From Ascoidea tarda (nom. inval.) (taxonomy: Eukaryota; Ascomycota; Saccharomycetes; Ascoideales; Ascoideaceae): a DNA stretch of 21,464 bases. Location of the stretch: NCBI GenBank assembly GCA_030560485.1, contig JAKTTS010000261.1, positions 1 through 21,464 of the forward strand, read 5' to 3'. Each line of letters opens with the position of its first letter. The stretch's first letter is position 1. The position numbers and the translations under genes are program-made. The notes under the pieces were generated by a model. It was not told where the DNA came from. It did no database searches and saw nothing but the letters and a program-made list of their open reading frames with translations. Positions 1 through 9,100 of this stretch are shown here, piece after piece.

Positions 1-281
1 CATTTTTTTGCAAAACCCAAACCCAAACCCAAAGCTCGTCCAATCCGGGAGGTTTTTTTGGCAGTTAAATCAGAGAGCTTAAGCTTCGATTCTGGTTTAC
101 AGCCATTCCTATGCTATTGGTGAGATACTGTTGAATCACTCTGGCCAACCTGTTTCAAATTCGTTTCAACTGCTGGGTCTTTCCATAAATGGTCTTCTAG
201 ATTAAAGCTACAAAACCCTGCACTTTTGACTGTCCTTTTCAGAGCAACATAATTTATTGATATTCGCTTGCTTCGACCAAA
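1..281 (+). promoter_or_regulatory. 5' flank of the class V aminotransferase-like gene
   Basis: This 281-base stretch precedes the ATG at 282 and contains no supportable gene. It has three copies of an AACCCA-type hexamer at about 15-33 and a CCAAT motif at 40-44 directly followed by CCGG. The short minus-strand open frame overlapping the gene start is a shadow. The region presumably holds the promoter and 5' UTR of the downstream gene, but no TATA box or known binding site is clear enough to call individually. Confidence 0.4.
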
Positions 282-1568
282 ATGCCACAAGTGGTTCCAT
301 TTGGAAAAGAGTTTCGACAAAAATACTTCACGAATCTAGATTCTGATGTAACTCCAGTCAATCATGGCTCTTTTGGACTTACTCCTGATCCTGTTTTCGA
401 ATCATATCAAAAAAATCTCGAAAGAGATAACAGGTATCCGGACAAATATATTTTATACGATTTTAAAGATTGTTACTCAGAATCATTGACAGAACTTTCA
501 AAGGTGTTGGACTCTCCGAAAGAAAATCTTGCTTTAGTGACTAATGCTACAACTGCTGTTAATGTTGTTTTGAGAAGTTTTCCATTCAAGAAAGGAGATA
601 AAATATTAATATTATCAACCATTTACGGTGCTTGTTTCAATACCATCAAGTTTTTAGAAAAGAGAGTTGGAATTGTGCCAATAACTGTGACTCTCAACTA
701 CCCTCTTGATGATATCGAAATAATTGAGATGTTTGAAAAAAAGTTACAAAATGAAAATATTACATTAAGTTTATTTGATACAGTTTCCTCCATGCCAGCT
801 GCTCGCCTACCTTTCAAAGAATTAGTGGATTTGTGTAAAAAATATAACTCTCTAAGCTTAGTAGATGGTGCCCATTCAATCGGTTTGCTAAAATTTTCCT
901 TATCAGAATTGAAGCCTGATTTTTTTACTTCCAATCTTCATAAATGGTTTTTCACACCAAGACCTGCTGCATTTTTATATGTTGATCCTAAGCATCATAA
1001 AAAAATACACACGTTTCCTGTTTCACATAGCTATCTTGATGATGATGAAATATTGGTGGGACCACTAGAAAAGACCAGATTTTACGATAGGTTCGTGTTC
1101 GTTGGAAGCCTGAATTATGCTTCTTATACAAGCGTTGTTGGTGCAATTAGATTTATTAACGAATGTTGTGGTGGTTTGGATAATATCCTCAATTATAATT
1201 ATAATTTGGCAGCAATAGTTGGAAAGACAATAGCTCAAAGATGGAATACCCAATATTTAGAGAATAGCAAGAATACTTTGACAACAGCTATGGTAAACGT
1301 TGAAGTTCCATTTTATGATAAGTTATATTCAATTAGATGGGACTCAGAATGTTATCAGTTTTTTCATCTTCATTTTCTTTCAAAATTGAGTGCTGAGAAA
1401 AGAGTTTTTATTCCAATTATCTATCATAATGGGAAAATTTGGGCAAGATTTTCAGCTCAAATCTATACAGAACTAAGCGATTTTATATATGCCGCTGATT
1501 GTTTTAGAGAAAGCTTTAAAAAGTTTTTAGAAAGTGAACTTTTTCAAGAAAGGTTCAACAAGATTTAG
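282..1568 (+). CDS. PLP-dependent class V aminotransferase-fold enzyme, isopenicillin N epimerase / Egt2-like
   Basis: Predicted 428-residue fold-type I PLP enzyme. Visible family marks are the N-terminal NHGSFG motif (residues 27-32), TNATTAVN (87-94), the PLP-contacting aspartate in VDGAHSIG (D195), and the likely Schiff-base lysine in NLHKWFF (K221), followed by TPRPAAFLYV. This order and spacing match the CefD-like/Egt2 branch of class V aminotransferases. In fungi that branch includes the hercynylcysteine sulfoxide C-S lyase of ergothioneine synthesis; whether this protein has that activity is inference. It starts at the first ATG, which places the conserved PFGKEFR segment at the N terminus as in relatives. 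No signal peptide or membrane segment is seen, so it is probably cytosolic. No Egt1-like partner is nearby. Alternatives are a cysteine desulfurase-like lyase or epimerase of unknown substrate. The family call is firm and the substrate is not. Confidence 0.88.
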   Translation: MPQVVPFGKEFRQKYFTNLDSDVTPVNHGSFGLTPDPVFESYQKNLERDNRYPDKYILYDFKDCYSESLTELSKVLDSPKENLALVTNATTAVNVVLRSFPFKKGDKILILSTIYGACFNTIKFLEKRVGIVPITVTLNYPLDDIEIIEMFEKKLQNENITLSLFDTVSSMPAARLPFKELVDLCKKYNSLSLVDGAHSIGLLKFSLSELKPDFFTSNLHKWFFTPRPAAFLYVDPKHHKKIHTFPVSHSYLDDDEILVGPLEKTRFYDRFVFVGSLNYASYTSVVGAIRFINECCGGLDNILNYNYNLAAIVGKTIAQRWNTQYLENSKNTLTTAMVNVEVPFYDKLYSIRWDSECYQFFHLHFLSKLSAEKRVFIPIIYHNGKIWARFSAQIYTELSDFIYAADCFRESFKKFLESELFQERFNKI

Positions 1569-1825
1569 AGTTTAAATTTAGCTGCAACTGCTTTAGCTTT
1601 TTGTTTGAATCGTCAATGACAAGAAGTTGAAATGCAACTAAAATTATTTTATTTTCTATATTTATTATAACTAATATGAAAAATAATGATTTATGTATAG
1701 ATATATGGTGAATCATATAGAGAAATTTGATAAAATACTTCTATGATATAATTTTCTAGTAAATAGTAATTCACTTTTTGATCCCAAATTTACTTCTATC
1801 AAAGAGAATCTGAAAAAGGACCCAG
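1569..1825. other. Convergent 3' spacer, aminotransferase-like gene / UBP12
   Basis: AT-rich spacer between two convergent genes. It must carry both 3' UTRs and polyadenylation signals. Several TATA-like and AT-alternating stretches (about 1645-1760) fit yeast efficiency and positioning elements, but no single site can be named. No open frame of note is present. Confidence 0.4.
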
Positions 1826-4800
1826 TTATAGATCTTTTTCAAACTGAGAGAGAGCATTATTAATTTTTGCTTGAACTATATCTTTTGATAATTTGGTTAA
1901 CTGTTGCAAAGTAGTACCTCCCATAACTTTTGCTGTTAAAAGCCGGTAAAACAAAATATATGGCATGCTTGTAGGTTTTTCAAAAGGACTGGAAAGAGAT
2001 ACTTTGTCATCATCAAAATAGTACCAGTGGTTGTCGACAAAGTTTTTAACATGGGAAGTATAATGGCCACCACCTAAGCCCTCAAAGTGGTTGACAACAC
2101 CAAATAGTTCATATTTGTAATCATTATCATTTATATTTAAATTCAATTCCGATTGTAAAGACACTATAGTGTTGTTTTTTGTACCCAAACTACCTTTGGT
2201 CTTAAATCTTTTTAAATTTATTATTAGAATATTAGGTGGTTTGAAAATTTCAATCTTCCTGGAAAGAATTCTATGTTTGCACTCAGCACAATGAAATGCA
2301 TGCTCTTTTGATAATATTTCGGGTTCAGAAAACTTTTGAAAACACATTTCTAGAGTTGTGGTTTGCATTTGCTCTTCAAATAAATTTTTCATAGTTTCTG
2401 CTTCTTTAGTTCTAATAATTTCAAAATTAAAGGATATGTTGTTTAAAAAAGTCTTTTTATCGTGTTTATTGGTTTGAAAAAAAATGCTTGCCATCCTATT
2501 GTCCCATTCACAAATCAAAGCCATTTTATCCTCAATAAGAGAGTCAAAATCTTTATTGATAGAATTTTCAACTAAATTGTCAGAAACTTCAGATTCAACA
2601 GAAGAAACACTTACCTCTTCATTTTCATCCGATTCTTCCTCAGACTCACTATCTCTGTAAATTAACAGTTGGGTGCCTTTGTCAACAATCTTTTTTTTTT
2701 TATCGGCACAAAGTAAAGGATTTTTCAACGGAGATAAATTTTGAATCTGCTTTGACGTTAAACTATTAAAATCATTTTGATTACAATCAAAAGAAGGAGT
2801 TTTGGTTTTTGACTCTAAAAATGAAATAGAATCAACTTCATGTTTTTCAGTTTCAGGATTTTTATCAAATGTAGATTTAAAAAAAACAGAATTTTTGTAT
2901 TCTAGGGTTCTATCTGCTAAAGTTTGAAGATCCTGAAAGGGATTGAAATGCTTTGGAAAAGAAATCTGCTTGATTTCATTAGATAAACTCTCAGAGTTAT
3001 TAATTAGAAACCTAGGCTTTGTCAGAAAATCATAGAGTTTTATTACAAATGCAAATTCACTAAGAAAGTTCAGAAACGTTAGTTTATGATTATTAGATGT
3101 AAAAGGAACAGACGTTAAATTATCATTAAAAGCCACAAACTTTTCGGAATTAAATGAATCATCACTCAGACTGTCATCTTCATTTGAATATTTTCTTTCA
3201 ATTCTTTTTTTATTTTTTTGAATAGTCAGTTTTTTTACAAGAAATCCCTTATTTTCTGATATTTTATGCTTTTTGAAAACTTTTTGATCTGAGATTGAGT
3301 CATCAAATTTGAATAGTCTTTTTCTGGCTAAACTTGCCAATTGTTTAAAATTGATATTATTTGAAAGATTTTCGTATATTTTCTCAATCTTGGCTCGAAT
3401 GGCTAGATACGAAGACCTTTCTTCCTTTTTCAAGGAGATAAAAAATGGGAGACCAAATAATTGATTATAGTATTTTTTAGAGAAAGCTTTTGTGTTATAA
3501 ATGGGCACAAGCAAATTTTTGTCAGTATTTAAACTTATTTCGTAAAAAACTAGTTTTCCATTTTTTTGAATCAATTCACAAACAGGAGTGCGATGAATAT
3601 CTCCAAAATAGGAAAAATTAGAATATTTTTTTTTGTTCAAGTTCTCAAAGTTTTTTTGAAATTTGGATTGAGTAACCTCAAATCCAAACAAATCATTGCT
3701 ATTGAAATGAAATTCTTTGCAAATGTATTTCTTTAATTCAAAATATAGAGTATTTTTTTTTAAAACGAATTCCAACAATTTTGGAGAAGTATTTTCGGGA
3801 AAGACGATAACTTTGAAAAGCCATTTATCAAAAGAAGGTAAGGGAAGAGCAAGATCAACAAAGGGATCGAAATTAATTGAAACATTTCCACAATTTGAGC
3901 AAGTGTAGGTATATTTGTAAATGCCAACAAACATCTCATCGATAATAGAATTATTTTGGGACTTATAGTTGGAAAGGTAAATATCGAATAGTTTTTTAAT
4001 TTCTGCAGAACTCCTAGCTTTTTCATTCGAAATATTAGAGGGCTGAGTAATCGATTGATTGAAAGATTGATTTATATTTTTTCTCAAACAATTCAAAAGA
4101 CAGGATAAGAACTCTTGCGAGTCTTGCTGTTTGTATGAGTGAAACAGCGAGTTGAAGTTTCCAATTGCCTCTTTAAACTTGCTGGGGTTGAGAGAATAAC
4201 TGTTGTCTAAAGAGAAATCGGTACTTAAAAACAAATTTTGAATCAATTCAATAAAATTTAAAAGAACATTTCGAGCAGGATCAGTTAGATCAGCAATATT
4301 TATTTCTTGTTTGTAAGAATCAGTGGAAAAAAAAAACACCAACTCGGGTATATGAACTAAACATTGAAGAACCGAATTCATATAACATGTGTTACCAATA
4401 TTATAAAGGCCAATACAACCATCAGTGAATAGACGATCGTTGGCCAAAGTTAGGAATCGAAAACTATGATACTTTGTGTAGTTTTGAAAAAAGGACTGCA
4501 AATAATCTGTTGGAAAATTATTTAGATGAGTTTCTAACTCGACTAAAAGACAACCAGATTCCATATTTAGCTGGATGGGTGTGAGAGACATGTATTTATT
4601 TCCAATAAAGACAATCTGATCAGTTTTTGCAAAAATCGATAAATCACATTCCTCGGAAAAATTATCAATGCGAGGATCATTTAAATACCATATTCTAACT
4701 TTAGATAGTATATTGTTATATTTTTGCAAAGATGAAGAAGTAGAGGTAAGGTTTTTCCAATTTTGATTTTGTGTAAATGGCATGAACAACTTCAATACTT

Positions 4801-5461
4801 TAAGATACAATTCGTGCATGGTAATTATTCTTGAAAATTTTATGGAAGAAGAAAAGTCCAGGTTGCTATTTTGAAGAGAAGGACACACCATTTTGATTCC
4901 AAAATTCAATTGGTGGTATTCAATATCAAATGAGTGAGAATTGGGGAACCTGATGATAAATCTTTTAACAGGAATATTTTCTTCTTCAAGCTCATACCAA
5001 TTTAAAATTGAATTCCATGCGTCAAATGATAGAGAAAGATAAGGTATATTTGATGGATCATGAGCAGATAGCAAGCCCTCCCCATAACTGTGTTTTTTGA
5101 AAAGACATTTGGTATTGATAGGACCGAGTGCACGTTTTAATTGCAAGGGAGTGGATAGCTTATTCAAAGAATGGTCATTTAGAAACGTATTAAACCAAGC
5201 TTTAGATATTAAAAAAACTGTTTCTTTCTGCTTTAGTACAAAATGGTTGATTGAACGAAGAATAATTTCTCTCTGAACTCTCAATGTAGGAAAGAATTGA
5301 TTGAAAGTGGAAGTTTGTGTGTTGGAATCAAAAGAAATTAGCAGCACATTGCTATTTGAAGGCTCACCAGTTCCATTTGAAGCCAAAGTCAACAGCATTG
5401 AAGCTCCCTCCCGCAGTAAGCCAGAATCAGAAGCTTGAGGGCCATTTGAATCATCAATCAT
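1826..5461 (-). CDS. UBP12: Ubiquitin carboxyl-terminal hydrolase, Ubp12 type (DUSP-USP)
   Basis: Cysteine deubiquitinase of 1211 residues, close to the roughly 1250 of S. cerevisiae Ubp12. A DUSP-like domain lies at about residues 62-175 (FLISKAWF, ALGPIN, AWNSILNWYELEE), then a ubiquitin-like linker. The USP core starts with the cysteine box GLYNIGNTCYMNS (catalytic C359) and the QQDSQEF box at 445-451. A zinc-binding pair is visible as CSNC (521-524) and CAEC (1058-1061). The histidine box is GLGGGHYTSHVKNF (H1133), followed by WYYFDDDKV with the acidic residue near 1150. Between the two halves lies a long low-complexity acidic and lysine-rich insert with a run of Ser/Glu/Asp, as in USP4/11/15-type enzymes. 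The start is the first ATG (5459-5461); the frame is open further upstream but only through non-ATG codons. In budding yeast Ubp12 acts on substrates such as Gpa1 and Fzo1; transfer of those substrates here is inference. Confidence 0.93.
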   Translation of the reverse strand: MIDDSNGPQASDSGLLREGASMLLTLASNGTGEPSNSNVLLISFDSNTQTSTFNQFFPTLRVQREIILRSINHFVLKQKETVFLISKAWFNTFLNDHSLNKLSTPLQLKRALGPINTKCLFKKHSYGEGLLSAHDPSNIPYLSLSFDAWNSILNWYELEEENIPVKRFIIRFPNSHSFDIEYHQLNFGIKMVCPSLQNSNLDFSSSIKFSRIITMHELYLKVLKLFMPFTQNQNWKNLTSTSSSLQKYNNILSKVRIWYLNDPRIDNFSEECDLSIFAKTDQIVFIGNKYMSLTPIQLNMESGCLLVELETHLNNFPTDYLQSFFQNYTKYHSFRFLTLANDRLFTDGCIGLYNIGNTCYMNSVLQCLVHIPELVFFFSTDSYKQEINIADLTDPARNVLLNFIELIQNLFLSTDFSLDNSYSLNPSKFKEAIGNFNSLFHSYKQQDSQEFLSCLLNCLRKNINQSFNQSITQPSNISNEKARSSAEIKKLFDIYLSNYKSQNNSIIDEMFVGIYKYTYTCSNCGNVSINFDPFVDLALPLPSFDKWLFKVIVFPENTSPKLLEFVLKKNTLYFELKKYICKEFHFNSNDLFGFEVTQSKFQKNFENLNKKKYSNFSYFGDIHRTPVCELIQKNGKLVFYEISLNTDKNLLVPIYNTKAFSKKYYNQLFGLPFFISLKKEERSSYLAIRAKIEKIYENLSNNINFKQLASLARKRLFKFDDSISDQKVFKKHKISENKGFLVKKLTIQKNKKRIERKYSNEDDSLSDDSFNSEKFVAFNDNLTSVPFTSNNHKLTFLNFLSEFAFVIKLYDFLTKPRFLINNSESLSNEIKQISFPKHFNPFQDLQTLADRTLEYKNSVFFKSTFDKNPETEKHEVDSISFLESKTKTPSFDCNQNDFNSLTSKQIQNLSPLKNPLLCADKKKKIVDKGTQLLIYRDSESEEESDENEEVSVSSVESEVSDNLVENSINKDFDSLIEDKMALICEWDNRMASIFFQTNKHDKKTFLNNISFNFEIIRTKEAETMKNLFEEQMQTTTLEMCFQKFSEPEILSKEHAFHCAECKHRILSRKIEIFKPPNILIINLKRFKTKGSLGTKNNTIVSLQSELNLNINDNDYKYELFGVVNHFEGLGGGHYTSHVKNFVDNHWYYFDDDKVSLSSPFEKPTSMPYILFYRLLTAKVMGGTTLQQLTKLSKDIVQAKINNALSQFEKDL

Positions 5462-5769
5462 AATTTTGTCGAGGAAGAGCAGGACTAAAGTAGAAAAATC
5501 TATTTGGATAGCTACATGCTTAAGAAATTTAAGTTTGGCAACAGGAAAGAAAAAATTCGTGAGCACAATAGCTGAAGTCTGTTAGGAGCCGTCTTCGCAA
5601 CTCGTCCGTAAAACGGCTTCCGCAATATGCTTCGTTGACGCTCGGAAAGCTTGGTATTGCGTGTGCAAGATGCCGCGGCACTGTACACGTTCCAGCAGTA
5701 TGGGCTTCAAATTGTATTTGGCCCAATTAGTTTGCACATCACACTGTGCATGGCAGCGCATGCTGTTTC

Positions 5770-5791
5770 GACCTCCGAGGCCACGGAGGTC
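5770..5791. repeat. Perfect 8-bp inverted repeat with 6-base loop
   Basis: GACCTCCG (5770-5777) and CGGAGGTC (5784-5791) are exact reverse complements separated by AGGCCA. It can be read as a GC-rich hairpin or as an everted CCG-N6-CGG half-site pair for a zinc-cluster transcription factor. It lies within the GC-rich part of the divergent UBP12/SAPS promoter, about 310 bases from the UBP12 ATG and about 400 from the SAPS-gene ATG. Confidence 0.75.
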
Positions 5792-5814
5792 TGGGTCGGC
5801 ACAGGTCCGGCAGG

Positions 5815-5832
5815 CCCCCTATCCCCCTCCCC
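5815..5832. promoter_or_regulatory. C-rich tract with two STRE-like CCCCT elements
   Basis: Three C-runs of five, five and four bases occur in 18 bases. CCCCT, the stress response element core bound by Msn2/Msn4-type factors in yeast, occurs at 5816-5820 and 5824-5828. On the minus strand the tract is three G-runs, so a G-quadruplex-like structure would need a further GG nearby. The match is by motif only. Confidence 0.45.
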
Positions 5833-6188
5833 ATAGAAGCTGCCGCTGATGGCGACCACAACATAGTGCCACCTGGAACGGAGAGCAATCACTTGGACCT
5901 CCAACAGCTCTTGAAAATTCTTTTTATAACCTCCTCTTCTACCTGACAATTAATACCTACAGGAAATTGATTTGCTGCTTATCACTTTTTTGGCTGAATT
6001 TGCAGTTCAAACACTCTCTTTTAACTGTTCGGTGTTCCTCTACAATCGCCAACAATTATTCAATCCTCTGCCTCCCTGATATCACACCTCTCCAACAAAG
6101 TCCAATTATATTACCTTTCGGTGCCCTATTCTCCTCTTGGAGTTCTTTGAATTATTTCAGAATAGTTTACTAATTCATTGTTTTTGCT

Positions 6189-9100
6189 ATGTGGAATTTT
6201 AACAAAAATTCCCACGATGAGGAGTTCTATTATTTCAATGATGATTTGAAAGCTGTTAATCACAAAGCCTCTGTTAATTCGAAATGCCAATATTCTGCTA
6301 AAAATCAATTTCCCAATAAAAACATAAAGACAAACAACCAAAATGTCCATTTTGAGACTCATTCTGATTCGGTTTTTACACCTACTGATTCCTCAGATTT
6401 TCAAATAGATCAACCTACTAATCACGAACAACAAGCTTTATCTTCACCTCCCACCTCACTTTCTTCTCCTGTCAAAATTAAATCAATCCTTAAAAAGAAA
6501 ACCACTAACAACACTACCCCTAATCCAATTCATTTTGAAAATCCAATTCTTTTTAATAATGCCCAAATTTCGAAAAATTTAAACCACAACAAACCGAAAT
6601 ATTTGCTTGATTCTAATCTCATTAAGTTTATGCTTGATCAGGACGATTTTGAATTTAATGTTGCAAGAATTTTTCAATTTTTTGAAGACACCTATATTAA
6701 CAATGGCGCTTCTACTAGTAACAATCTTAACTATCATTCTTTCACAAGTGCTAGCAGTACTAATGGCAAAGTTACCGGTTACAGTTTTTTAAACTCCTTT
6801 ACCGATAATATTCGTTATTCTACACTAAAAAAAGGTGTTGTATATTCTTGTTTGAATAACATATTTGAGACTTATAGCATTCAAGGAATCTTTCTCAATT
6901 TGAACAACATTAATAACTCTGCTGAAAACTCCATTCCATCTGCCAACAAGCTAGACTTATTTAGAAATTCCTCTCCTTTTTCTGAAAAAAACAATTTCTC
7001 CGAACCAATTGGTATTTTTGACGAGTTTTTGAATTCAAAGCTATATACTTTCACTTGCAACAATCCATCTGATCCTTTAAGTTTGAATTTGGGAAATCCT
7101 AATCACCAGGATCTTGCTGCAAACAATTCTAATAGTAAAAGTGAAATCATACAAATTACCAATAAAACTGTCTTACAGTTGTTTCTCATAAAAGAAAATT
7201 TTTCAAAGCTTTTAGATATTTGGCTTGCTTCATATTACTCTTATTTAAAAGATTACAATTTCAAATTGTACACCTCTAACTCAAAAAATTTTATTTCCTC
7301 TGATGATATAGACAACGTTGAAAGCTATTATTATAACTATCAAGATGATGAAGATTACATAAATTATCTGAATAGTGATTTCAAGAATAATCAATCCCCT
7401 ATTAATTTAAAAAGTAAAAAAAATGACAATGAAAACATCAAAAGAAAAACAAAAAATTCATATAATGAAAGTAGGACTTATGGAAATAGCATATACAATA
7501 AAATTTTACAAAATGTGGAAAAAAAACCTCTTTTAAATAAATTTCCTCCTCAAGAGTTATCAATTGATGATTTACTGTCCATTTCAAGAGCAGAGAAAAT
7601 TTCAAGGATATTGACCTCTTCTTACACACCAATTTCAGTTTTAAATCTAATTTTGTTTTCTCCTGAGTTAATTTCAAAGATTTGGTCGATTACTTTTTAT
7701 CCATTTAACTATAAATTCAAGCCATTGCTAAATACTTTTATCAGATTCAATGAAAAGTTATTAAATCAATATAAGTATTTTAGATCAATTTATATCAATA
7801 TTTTAATTAACCCTAATAATGACTTTATCTACAATTTAACTGATATTTTTATAAAAAGAAATATAAATATAAATCAAATGTTAGAATTCTTTCTTAAATT
7901 AATTTTAACTGACAAATGGAATAGTTCTACAGGGATAATAAATAAATTAAATGATGAAGGTTTTATCTCTTCAATTTTGAATTTATTAAGCTCTAAATAT
8001 CCTTCCTCTATTCAGAATAATGCTGCTGATTTGTTGAGAGATATCATTAAAAACTCGACTTATTCTACTCACGACCCTAATGCTGATGAATATGATTATT
8101 TACTATTTCCAGAAACTCATTTAACAAACCCAAATACCCTCGGGGGGCATTCCCTTTTAAGGGACTTGTGTTCATACAAACAAATTAAAAAGTTATTTGA
8201 AAAAATCAAAAATGAAACTGGAGTTCCATTAGCCTTATCTATTGACATATTGATTGATATAATTAGGAATAATAATACTGATTATGATTATATTAATTTA
8301 TTGATCAAAGAAAATTTTGATATAGTGTATGATAACGACTTTGATTTGCTTGAGGTATATCCCGTTACTGAAAGAGATCCTATTTATTTAAATAATATTT
8401 TGACAATTGGTACTGAATATTTAGATTATTTTTATAAATTTTTAGTTTCTGCTAATGGTGATAACTTAGCCGATGGATCCTATTTCGAAAACGATTCTGA
8501 TTATAATCTTTTTATGAAAGCTTTCAATTTGGAAACATACAACAATGCAATGAATATATCTGAAGAAAAAAGAAAAGCTGGTGAAAAAGAACTCTTATTG
8601 AAAAAACAAAATATGGAGGATTATCCGCTTGAACAAGAAAGAAAAATTCAAAATCAACGCTCTTGTGCAAATTTCAAATACTTTTTAGAATCATTTATTA
8701 AAAGACAAAAAGGTGAACAGGTGCCTCTAAGCTCTTCAGATATCCCCGATAAAAATGATAATAGTTCTACATTTGATCAGGAGCAGATTGACGAAGCTAA
8801 TGATAAAAACTATAAAATAAACAAAGATTTTTATAAACTTGAAATACCAATTCCTTTTTATCCCGAAGATCATATTAATTCTGATAACGATGTTTTAAAA
8901 ACTCTAGCTGAAAATTTACCCCGAAATCCAAATTTTATTCAAACATCCATGGGAATTGTTCCTAGGTTAAATCGTGATAAATTTAAGATTATTGAACTAA
9001 CAGCAGAATTGCTTCATTTATCTGGCTTGAAATTATATAATTCCATAAATTGCGAAGATTTGATTGAAGAACGAATGACACTTCAAAGAGAACGTGAAAA

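Larger units (their letters stand above)
5462..6188. promoter_or_regulatory. Divergent UBP12 / SAPS-gene promoter with GC-rich core
   Basis: A 727-base spacer between divergent genes with no convincing coding sequence. The open frames here are short, overlap on both strands and mostly lack ATG starts. The stretch at about 5580-5900 is strikingly richer in G and C than the surrounding AT-rich genes. It contains CCG-N5-CGG at 5606-5616, CCG-N6-CGG inside the hairpin at 5770-5791, and two C-runs at 5815-5832. From about 5920 to 6160 the plus strand becomes pyrimidine-rich and AT-rich, as expected just upstream of a yeast start codon. CCG/CGG triplets in everted arrangement resemble Zn2Cys6-factor sites; that is inference only. 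Confidence 0.6.

Noticed and set aside
15-33. AACCCA repeats as a telomere-like sequence
   Set aside because: Only three copies, and the window is packed with housekeeping genes; too short to support a subtelomeric reading.
5462-5566. N-terminal extension of Ubp12 by 35 residues
   Set aside because: The upstream in-frame codon is GTG; the first ATG is 5459-5461 and gives a length normal for the family.
5651-5949. Overlapping open frames on both strands in the GC-rich UBP12/SAPS spacer
   Set aside because: They are short, mutually overlapping, mostly start at non-ATG codons and show no recognisable domain; GC-rich sequence simply has fewer stops.
6165-6191. TACTAA-like branch site just before the SAPS-gene ATG, suggesting a 5' intron
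   Set aside because: No AG acceptor lies between it and the ATG and no convincing GTATGT donor pairs with it.
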